Position numbers and translations under genes: made by a program
Notes under the pieces: model-generated
Seen by the model: the letters and a program-made list of their open reading frames with translations, nothing else
The model's database searches: none
What the model was told of the DNA's origin: nothing
In this document: positions 1-4,892 of the stretch, piece by piece
Numbering within the stretch: position 1 is the stretch's first letter
Layout: the number at the start of each line of letters is the position of its first letter
NCBI GenBank assembly: GCA_947630885.1
Contig: CANRJI010000058.1
Location: 1 to 6,462, forward strand
Source of the DNA: an uncultured Bacilli bacterium
Lineage (GTDB): Bacteria; Bacillota_I; Bacilli_A; RF39; UBA660
DNA: 6,462 nt
Direction: 5' to 3'

Positions 1-1002
1 TTCTTCTTTTAATTTATCATTTTTTAATTTTAAATTAGCAACTTCTTTTTTATACTTTTGATTTTCTTTTTCAAGTATTTTATATTCACTAGCATAACCA
101 TTTATTTCATCAAAAACTTCATTTATTTTAGGTTGTAATTCTACAACTTTTTTTGATTCTTTGACTATTTTTTTCATAGTATCAAAAGTATCTACATTAA
201 CAATTAATTGATTTTTATTAAAAGGAATATTTTTAGTAGTTTTCATTTTCTCATCAAATTCATTTATTGCTTCATCAAGTTTATCATTTCTAATATTAAG
301 GTTTTCTTCTAATTTTCTATTTATTTTTTTATAATCTTTAATTTTAATATGTTTTCTATCACTACCTTTAATACCTCGTTCTAAATCATATCCTTTGTCA
401 TTTAATCTTTTATGGTATTTATCTTGTAGTTCTGATAAATGAATTTTATCTTTGATATATTGCTTTTTAGAAATAGTATATCTTTCTGTATTAGTTCTTT
501 TATCATATTTTTTAATAAGTGGAACAACAACACAATGAATATGTGGTGTTTTTTCATCTAAATGTACTGTTGCATGTAAAACTTGTTCTTTAGTATATCC
601 TAAATCTTCGTAAACAAATTCCATACAAGTATTAGCCCATTCTTTTATATCTTCTCTTGTCATATTTTCAAAAAATTTATTAGTAGCAGTAAATAATAAT
701 TCATCTGCTATAACATTATTTGATTTATCTAACATTTGCTTAAAAGTCTTTTTTCTATCAGCTCGCTCTGTTTTCATTCTTTCCTCATGTTCTTTTTTAT
801 AATCTTTTACTATATTATAAAACCCCTTAACATATTTATCTGATAAGGGGACTAGTTCTATATTATTTTTACTTCTCTCTATATCTATATCTGGATTAGA
901 ATTATAAGCCTTTTTTTCTCTTTTATTATGTGATCCAATTTGTGCTAAATCATTAATAGTTATTATTGGTTCACTTCTAAATATTGCATAATTTAAATTC
1001 AT
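1..1002 (-). CDS. MobV-family relaxase (Pre/Mob), partial, C-terminus off left edge
   Basis: Relaxase that nicks one DNA strand at an oriT to start plasmid or element mobilisation by a helper conjugation system. The first 334 residues are visible, open to the window edge with no stop. The N-terminus (LNYAIFRSEPI, then DLAQIGSHNKR at about 18-28) matches the MobV group found on Bacillota mobilizable elements. His25 aligns by eye with the nucleophilic His22 of pMV158 MobM, and the IDIERSKNNIEL stretch (39-50) with the MobM INPSRSHLNYEL segment. The metal-binding motif III is intact as HLDEKTPHIH (147-156). Residues from about 220 on are Lys/Glu-rich and look like a coiled coil, as usual in the MobV C-terminal half. 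The ATG is supported by AAAGGAGA eight bases upstream. It lies 40 nt downstream of the HEPN-like gene on the same strand and has no convincing promoter of its own. The family call is firm; whether the element is an integrated plasmid or an IME is inference. Confidence 0.94.
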   Translation of the reverse strand, partial: MNLNYAIFRSEPIITINDLAQIGSHNKREKKAYNSNPDIDIERSKNNIELVPLSDKYVKGFYNIVKDYKKEHEERMKTERADRKKTFKQMLDKSNNVIADELLFTATNKFFENMTREDIKEWANTCMEFVYEDLGYTKEQVLHATVHLDEKTPHIHCVVVPLIKKYDKRTNTERYTISKKQYIKDKIHLSELQDKYHKRLNDKGYDLERGIKGSDRKHIKIKDYKKINRKLEENLNIRNDKLDEAINEFDEKMKTTKNIPFNKNQLIVNVDTFDTMKKIVKESKKVVELQPKINEVFDEINGYASEYKILEKENQKYKKEVANLKLKNDKLKEE

Positions 1003-1010
1003 ATATCAGT

Positions 1011-1018
1011 TCTCCTTT
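1011..1018 (-). promoter_or_regulatory. Ribosome binding site of the MobV gene
   Basis: AAAGGAGA on the minus strand, eight bases before the ATG at 1002-1000. It fixes the relaxase start. Confidence 0.8.
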
Positions 1019-1032
1019 CTCTTTATAAAAAT

Positions 1033-1063
1033 AAAAAAGAAACTATTGTTTATAAAGTTTCTT
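1033..1063 (-). terminator. Weak intrinsic terminator or attenuator overlapping the end of the HEPN-like gene
   Basis: On the minus strand AAGAAACT and AGTTTCTT form a perfect 8-bp stem around an 11-nt loop, followed at once by a run of six T. The stem starts inside the last codons of the HEPN-like gene, and the TAG stop (1045-1043) sits in its loop/3' arm. Only two of the eight pairs are G-C, so termination is probably partial. It lies between the HEPN-like gene and the relaxase gene and could reduce readthrough into the latter. Confidence 0.5.
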
Positions 1064-2224
1064 ATTATTATTAATTTTTTCTTTAATCTTCTTTTTTATG
1101 TTTTCTTTATCAGTTTTATCAGGAAAATAAAATATTTTATTATTTCTGTCATAACATAAACTGTTTTTATATTCCTTTAATTCTGCCTTAGCTATTAATA
1201 AATAATACATCGTGTTTAAAAGCATAATCGTATCAATCTTTTTATTACTATATGATTTACCGTGAGATACAGGATTTCTTCTAGCTTTTTTATTTGTTTT
1301 AATATCTATTTTTTTATTAAACTCTATATCTTCATATAATAAGTTAATGTTACTATTTATCATCATAACTATAAAAGTAAAATCATCAAAACTTTCTCTT
1401 TTACTTTTTAAATTCTTTATTATAGGTTCAAATAGTTTTAATCTTGAATTGCAGCCTTTATTAAGTAAGTAATAAGATAGCAAATTATCAATAATGCTCA
1501 TTAAACCAATACTTGCTAATGAATATGACTTATTATTATATGCTATTATAATTTGCTCAAACAACTTTAAATCTTGTTTTCTATCAATTAATTTCTTAAT
1601 ATCATCAATCAAGGAATTAACTTTTGTTTTATTGAAATATTTAAAAATATATTTATCAAATTCTTTTTCAGTTTTAATGTCTAATAATATATCACGCAAT
1701 TCAACAGGAGTCATATTATAAGGCATAATCCAAAAAAATTCACTTAATTTATCATAATATTTAAACCAATTATAAATACTATAAGGATCTGCTTTCGCTT
1801 CTTCTAAAGATTTATATAAAGATTCAAATAATGGACTAACTGTAATTGATGACATTATAGCATTCATCATTTCCTTTTGTGATTCTGCAATTTGATTTAT
1901 TACTTTCATTAATGGATTAGTCATAGCCTCAACCACATTACTATTAATTATTGATAATTGTTTTTGTACTATTGAACCTGAAGCAGAATAAAAACTACTC
2001 ATAGATGTATCTATTAATTTAAATAAATTTTTAGAAAAATTAAAAGTAGGCACTTGTAATTTTAACTTTTCAATAGTATTATTTTTTATTATTTCATTTA
2101 TTTTATTATCTTGAAAAGCATTTATAACTTTTAAAGAGGTATCAGGTATATTTTTTATTTTAATATAAATATCATTATTTTTATCATTATCCTTTATATT
2201 TATTTTACTATCGTCACATTCCAA
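1043..2224 (-). CDS. Protein with C-terminal HEPN-like Rx4H motif, possible Abi/toxin type
   Basis: Not a protein I can name. Near the C-terminus it has R-N-P-V-S-H-G (R316 to H321 in the 393-residue form), the Rx4H signature of HEPN RNases. It is preceded by a helical segment (about 228-256, AYNNKSYSLASIGLMSIID) resembling the 'AY..g.Y.lA...L..iId' helix of phage- and element-borne Abi-like proteins that end in RNxxxHG. The N-terminal 90 residues are Asn/Lys-rich and look variable; 90-200 is mostly helical with several Trp/Phe. No signal peptide or clear membrane segment. The longest frame starts with GTG at 2236, but that codon lies within the ribosome binding site. I prefer TTG at 2224, giving 393 residues (397 from GTG). 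It lies just upstream of the relaxase, so mobile-element cargo is likely. An RNase, antiphage or toxin role is inference from motif and context. Confidence 0.6.
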   Translation of the reverse strand: MECDDSKINIKDNDKNNDIYIKIKNIPDTSLKVINAFQDNKINEIIKNNTIEKLKLQVPTFNFSKNLFKLIDTSMSSFYSASGSIVQKQLSIINSNVVEAMTNPLMKVINQIAESQKEMMNAIMSSITVSPLFESLYKSLEEAKADPYSIYNWFKYYDKLSEFFWIMPYNMTPVELRDILLDIKTEKEFDKYIFKYFNKTKVNSLIDDIKKLIDRKQDLKLFEQIIIAYNNKSYSLASIGLMSIIDNLLSYYLLNKGCNSRLKLFEPIIKNLKSKRESFDDFTFIVMMINSNINLLYEDIEFNKKIDIKTNKKARRNPVSHGKSYSNKKIDTIMLLNTMYYLLIAKAELKEYKNSLCYDRNNKIFYFPDKTDKENIKKKIKEKINNNKKLYKQ

Positions 2225-2228
2225 TATA

Positions 2229-2238
2229 ATCACCACCT
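2229..2238 (-). promoter_or_regulatory. Ribosome binding site that moves the HEPN-like gene start to TTG 2224
   Basis: AGGTGGTGAT on the minus strand differs at one position from AGGAGGTGAT and ends four bases before TTG (2224-2222). The same geometry occurs at the collagen gene. The upstream in-frame GTG codons at 2236 and 2233 are part of this site and so are poor start candidates. Confidence 0.6.
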
Positions 2239-2244
2239 ATAAAT

Positions 2245-2253
2245 ATTATACCA
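2245..2253 (-). promoter_or_regulatory. Candidate extended -10 promoter of the HEPN-like gene
   Basis: The minus strand reads TGGTATAAT, a perfect extended -10 (TGnTATAAT). Seventeen bases upstream is TTAGAA (2273-2268), a 4/6 match to TTGACA that lies within the terminator hairpin of the preceding gene. The expected start near 2238 would place the ribosome binding site at the extreme 5' end of the mRNA, which weakens the call. Confidence 0.4.
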
Positions 2254-2255
2254 TC

Positions 2256-2281
2256 AAAAAAAGATACTTCTAAAGTATCTT
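2256..2281 (-). terminator. Intrinsic terminator after the collagen-like gene
   Basis: On the minus strand AAGATACTT and AAGTATCTT form a perfect 9-bp stem with a 3-nt loop, followed by seven T. It lies about 57 nt after the collagen-like stop codon and just upstream of the HEPN-like gene, and separates the two transcription units. Confidence 0.75.
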
Positions 2282-2337
2282 ACTATCATTTATAGATTAT
2301 CATTTGCTACAACTAATTATTATTTATTGGGTTTAAT
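2282..2337. other. Short AT-rich spacer, candidate junction of mobile arm and chromosome
   Basis: AT-rich stretch between the truncated collagen-like stop codon and the terminator hairpin. No gene, and no recognisable att core or terminal inverted repeat can be seen. It is flagged because gene content changes here from transfer-related (left) to chromosomal (right). The boundary itself is inferred, not seen. Confidence 0.25.
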
Positions 2338-2781
2338 TTAACTAGGGTGTGCAGTTTCTAAATCATCATAAGTATCATAAGAACCTAAAATCGTTACACC
2401 AGCTCCTGCTGGACCAGTTGGGCCTGTTTCTCCTTGTGGTCCCATCGGACCTGTTTCTCCACGTAAGCCTTGAATACCTTGCTCTCCCTGTGGACCAGTT
2501 GGACCCATTATGCCCTGCTCACCTTGAATGCCTGGTAGCCCTTGAATACCCGGTAGCCCTTGTGGTCCTGTTGGCCCTGTCGGACCAATTAATCCAGTAG
2601 GTCCCGTTGGACCGGTTGGACCACCTGAAGGCCCGATTGGACCAGTTGGACCAGTTGGGCCAGTTTCACCCGCTATTCCTTGAGGACCAGTTGGACCAGT
2701 TGCTCCAATGACAATCGGCTGGCGATAACCACAGCAAAGAAAAGGACATTTTTTCTGTTCATTATAAATGTTATTATTCAC
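2338..2781 (-). CDS. Collagen-like Gly-X-Y repeat protein, C-terminal domain cut short
   Basis: Predicted to form a collagen-type triple helix; such proteins in Bacillota usually sit on spores or the cell surface. Residues 1-25 hold a Cys cluster (C12, C16, C17) and no Sec signal peptide. Gly-X-Y triplets, mostly GPT and GPQ, run from G26 to about 125: nine triplets, one extra Gly (G53-G54), then about 24 more. After the repeats comes GVTILGSYDTYDDLETAHPS and a TAA stop. In related gut collagen-like proteins I recall this segment continuing (AHPTGNPGDAYLV type) into a further domain; none of the reading frames just after the stop resembles that. The start is GTG at 2781, chosen for AAAGGGGGTGA four bases upstream. 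The repeat DNA is much richer in G and C than its surroundings, because of Gly and Pro codons. It is a native short form or a truncated remnant; the spore role is inference. Confidence 0.85.
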   Translation of the reverse strand: MNNNIYNEQKKCPFLCCGYRQPIVIGATGPTGPQGIAGETGPTGPTGPIGPSGGPTGPTGPTGLIGPTGPTGPQGLPGIQGLPGIQGEQGIMGPTGPQGEQGIQGLRGETGPMGPQGETGPTGPAGAGVTILGSYDTYDDLETAHPS

Positions 2782-2785
2782 TATG

Positions 2786-2796
2786 TCACCCCCTTT
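2786..2796 (-). promoter_or_regulatory. Strong ribosome binding site for a GTG start
   Basis: AAAGGGGGTGA on the minus strand, one base from the ideal AAAGGAGGTGA, ending four bases before GTG 2781-2779. It supports the non-ATG start of the collagen-like gene. Confidence 0.8.
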
Positions 2797-2802
2797 ACTA
2801 GT

Positions 2803-2831
2803 ATTTTATGCCATACTATTTTTATCAACAA
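2803..2831 (-). promoter_or_regulatory. Possible promoter of the collagen-like gene
   Basis: Minus-strand TTGTTG (2831-2826) and TAAAAT (2808-2803) are 17 bases apart, a weak -35 with a 5/6 -10. The inferred start is almost at the ribosome binding site, so this assignment is tentative. A sporulation sigma-factor promoter could be present instead and would not be recognised by this search. Confidence 0.25.
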
Positions 2832-2849
2832 TAACAAGAACATAAAGAA

Positions 2850-2876
2850 AAGATAAACTATCACCTAGTTTATCTT
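2850..2876 (-). terminator. Intrinsic terminator of gltX
   Basis: On the minus strand AAGATAAACTA and TAGTTTATCTT make a perfect 11-bp stem with a GGTGA loop, followed by TTCTTT. It begins 16 nt after the gltX stop codon and upstream of the collagen-like gene. Confidence 0.8.
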
Positions 2877-2892
2877 AAACACAACCTTATAA

Positions 2893-4530
2893 CTACTTTT
2901 CTAGTATTGCTTCCATCCTTTTTTCAATTCTTTCTTTACCTAAAAGGCGCATAATTTCATATAAATCAGGAGTAACTTGACTCGATGTTAAACTTACACG
3001 TAAAACATTCGAAATATCCGCTACACTACCTTTATAATGTTCGGGATTATCACGATAATCTTTCATATTTCCTGCATATCCTAATTCCTCACTCAAAAGT
3101 TTAATTTTCTCAAACCAGACGTCTTTATCAGAAACATCATAATATTTTTCTAGATATAAATTAAGAATCTTCCTTATTTCATCTATATCGGTAATACTAC
3201 CCCAATCATACTTAATATCGTTATATAATTCATCATACATATAAAATATTTGACCCTTTATATCACTATAACAAGCATAATCTTTACGAGGTTTTCTCTG
3301 TTCTCTTTCAATATTCAAAATATTTTTTGTATATTCTTCATACTTTGTAATCAAAGCATAAAAATCATTATCGTAAGTTTTAGCCCATTTCACTAAATTA
3401 TAGTATACTTCATCTTTTGATAATTTACTTATATAATTTTTTGAAATATTAAGAAGCTTTTCTAAATCAAATAGAGGACCACTTTTACTCATCTTATTAA
3501 AAGTAAAAGTAAAATCCTTATAACTTTTATCTTGATTTTGAAGATACCATTCTTCAAAATTTGAATTTAGTAATGTTGCAAAATACAATTTAACTGCTTC
3601 TTCAGGAATACCTCTCTCACTATAAAAAGATATCGCTGCTTCTGGATCTTTACGTTTGCTAATTTTTCTTACCGTTTCGCCATCTTTAATACAAAGAGGT
3701 AAAAGATGTGCATACTTAGGTACTTTAAAACCAAAAGCATTCCAAAGTTCAAGATGATATGGAACAGATGAAATATAAGAATCGTCCCTTGTAACATGAG
3801 TAACTCTCATTAAATGATCATCGACAACATGGGCAAAAGCATAAGGTGGAACCCCATCACTTTTAATAAGAACATGGTCAATATCATTTTGAGGAAGTTC
3901 AATAGTTCCTTTTATTAAATCTTTAAAGACAATCTTTTTATTAAAGTCGCCCATTGATTTCAACCTTAAAACAAACTTATCGCCATTATCTAAATGTTTT
4001 TTAACTTCATCATAAGTTAAATTACGACATTTAGCATATTTACCGTAATATCCAATTCGTTCTTTCTTCTCTTCTTGCTCTTTTCGCATAGCATCGAGTT
4101 CTTCTTCACTGCAAAAGCAAGGATATGCTCTTCCTATTTCTACCAAATACCTAGCAAAAGCTCTATATATTTCTAATCTTTCCGTTTGAATATATGGACC
4201 ATATTCTCCTCCATCAATTGGATTTTCATCAATTTGAAAATTATAATCTTTCAAATCGTCTAGAATTAATTGAATACCATTTTCAATTGTTCTCTTGCCA
4301 TCTGTATCTTCAATTCGAAGAATAAAAGTTCCATCCGTCTGTCTTGCAAATACTTCTGGTATAAAAGAAGCAAAAAGACTACCCATGTGTACTCTACCAG
4401 TTGGTGATGGAGCAAATCTCGTTACCATTGCTCCTTCTTTTAAATTTCTTTCAGGATATTTTTTTTCACAATCTTCAATTGTCATTGTTACATTCGGATA
4501 AAGTAAATCCGCTAAAAGTTTATTTGTCAT
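2893..4530 (-). CDS. gltX: Glutamyl-tRNA synthetase (glutamate--tRNA ligase)
   Basis: Class I aminoacyl-tRNA synthetase that charges tRNA-Glu with glutamate using ATP in the cytoplasm; it may also charge tRNA-Gln, which the sequence alone does not settle. In the 545-residue form the HIGH-box region is TRFAPSPTGRVHMGS (about 37-51), with HMGS as the HIGH variant. The KMSKS-type loop is KISKRKD (289-295). CFC (138-140) and a later Cys (168, in KYAKC) fit the GluRS zinc-binding knuckle. The anticodon-binding helical part follows to the end, closing at a TAG stop. An in-frame ATG at 4572 would add 14 residues but has no ribosome binding site. ATG 4530 has GGGAGTGAT directly upstream and gives the clostridial-type N-terminus MTNKLLADLLYPNV. 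Length is within the longer (about 540-560) GluRS group. It diverges from the small membrane protein gene and has its own terminator. Intact housekeeping gene. Confidence 0.96.
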   Translation of the reverse strand: MTNKLLADLLYPNVTMTIEDCEKKYPERNLKEGAMVTRFAPSPTGRVHMGSLFASFIPEVFARQTDGTFILRIEDTDGKRTIENGIQLILDDLKDYNFQIDENPIDGGEYGPYIQTERLEIYRAFARYLVEIGRAYPCFCSEEELDAMRKEQEEKKERIGYYGKYAKCRNLTYDEVKKHLDNGDKFVLRLKSMGDFNKKIVFKDLIKGTIELPQNDIDHVLIKSDGVPPYAFAHVVDDHLMRVTHVTRDDSYISSVPYHLELWNAFGFKVPKYAHLLPLCIKDGETVRKISKRKDPEAAISFYSERGIPEEAVKLYFATLLNSNFEEWYLQNQDKSYKDFTFTFNKMSKSGPLFDLEKLLNISKNYISKLSKDEVYYNLVKWAKTYDNDFYALITKYEEYTKNILNIEREQRKPRKDYACYSDIKGQIFYMYDELYNDIKYDWGSITDIDEIRKILNLYLEKYYDVSDKDVWFEKIKLLSEELGYAGNMKDYRDNPEHYKGSVADISNVLRVSLTSSQVTPDLYEIMRLLGKERIEKRMEAILEK

Positions 4531-4533
4531 ATT

Positions 4534-4542
4534 ATCACTCCC
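4534..4542 (-). promoter_or_regulatory. Ribosome binding site that sets the gltX start at 4530
   Basis: GGGAGTGAT on the minus strand, with the GGAG core seven bases before ATG 4530-4528. The upstream ATG codons at 4572 and 4557 lack a comparable site. Confidence 0.75.
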
Positions 4543-4572
4543 AATAACTATACCCATTTTATCATTTATCAT

Positions 4573-4685
4573 TTAAAAAGTAAATTATCTATTATCATAT
4601 TATTAAAAATTTAATTCCTAATAGGTATCCATTATATGCACTTTTTTCTTAGCAATCTATAATATATTGAGAGGAGGATAAACTT
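4573..4685. promoter_or_regulatory. Divergent promoter region between gltX and the small membrane protein gene
   Basis: The 113-nt spacer carries TATAAT on both strands: plus 4658-4663, about 22 nt before the small-protein ATG, and minus 4636-4631 on the gltX side. Neither has a good TTGACA at 17 nt. On the gltX side TATGAT nearer the gene is an alternative -10. It is too short for a T-box leader and I see no tRNA-like or riboswitch fold. Confidence 0.45.
4670..4679 (+). promoter_or_regulatory. Ribosome binding site of the small membrane protein gene
   Basis: AGAGGAGGAT, six bases before ATG 4686, is a near-ideal site. It is the main evidence that this very short frame is translated. Confidence 0.85.
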
Positions 4686-4847
4686 ATGTATGGTTGTGGA
4701 TATCCAAATTATGGTTATGGCTACGGAAACGGTTCTTGGTTTTGGATCATAATCGTTGTCTTAATTATATTCTTTATTTTATTCTGGTCTCCAGGTTATG
4801 GTGGCTGGGGTAATAACTGTGGTAATAACTGCGGTAACAATTGTTAA
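4686..4847 (+). CDS. 53-residue Gly/Tyr/Cys-rich single-pass membrane protein, YjcZ-like
   Basis: Three parts are visible. Residues 1-16 are Tyr/Gly/Asn-rich (MYGCGYPNYGYGYGNG). Residues 17-34 are a strongly hydrophobic segment beginning SWFW and ending FW, long enough to span the membrane. The tail (35-53, SPGYGGWGNNC...) ends in three tandem G-N-N-C units with Cys as the last residue. The layout resembles the YjcZ/YrhK-like miniature proteins annotated as sporulation proteins in Bacillota (Gly/Tyr-rich N-terminus plus one hydrophobic helix), but the Cys tail is not typical of those I know. The regularly spaced Cys could make disulfides or bind metal; that is inference. A strong ribosome binding site, an upstream TATAAT and a terminator right after the stop mark it as a complete one-gene transcript. 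Its role is unknown; a spore or envelope location is a guess from resemblance. Confidence 0.82.
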   Translation: MYGCGYPNYGYGYGNGSWFWIIIVVLIIFFILFWSPGYGGWGNNCGNNCGNNC

Positions 4848-4853
4848 ATATTA

Positions 4854-4880
4854 AACTCTTAGATTATTTTTCTAAGAGTT
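4854..4880. terminator. Bidirectional intrinsic terminator between convergent genes
   Basis: AACTCTTAGA (4854-4863) and TCTAAGAGTT (4871-4880) form a perfect 10-bp stem with a 7-nt loop. ATTTTCTTG follows on the plus strand and TTTAATATTT on the minus strand. It lies 7 nt after the small-protein stop and 13 nt from the BspA-family stop, so it can end both transcripts. Confidence 0.8.
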
Positions 4881-4892
4881 ATTTTCTTGTAA

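Noticed and set aside
823..850. Inverted repeat ccccttaaca/tgataagggg, a possible hairpin
   Set aside because: It lies inside the relaxase coding region (around residues 51-60), has a mismatch and no T-run after it; best explained as coding sequence.
1494..1721. Plus-strand open frame opposite the HEPN-like gene
   Set aside because: Chance AT-rich frame of Leu/Ile/Ser with no translation signals; the minus-strand frame is longer and has a good ribosome binding site.
2256..2281. Inverted repeat as a MobV oriT hairpin
   Set aside because: The perfect stem followed by seven T at the end of the collagen-like gene is explained by an intrinsic terminator; no known nick-site sequence is present.
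2349..2600. Plus-strand open frame opposite the collagen-like gene
   Set aside because: Gly-Pro repeat codons give a stop-free antisense frame rich in Leu/Val/Asp; no ribosome binding site and no family resemblance.
4295..4501. Plus-strand open frame opposite the 5' part of gltX
   Set aside because: Antisense to a conserved, intact synthetase domain, with no ribosome binding site.
4573..4685. T-box or riboswitch leader for gltX
   Set aside because: Only 113 nt, shared with a divergent gene; no T-box bulge sequence, specifier stem or antiterminator/terminator pair visible.
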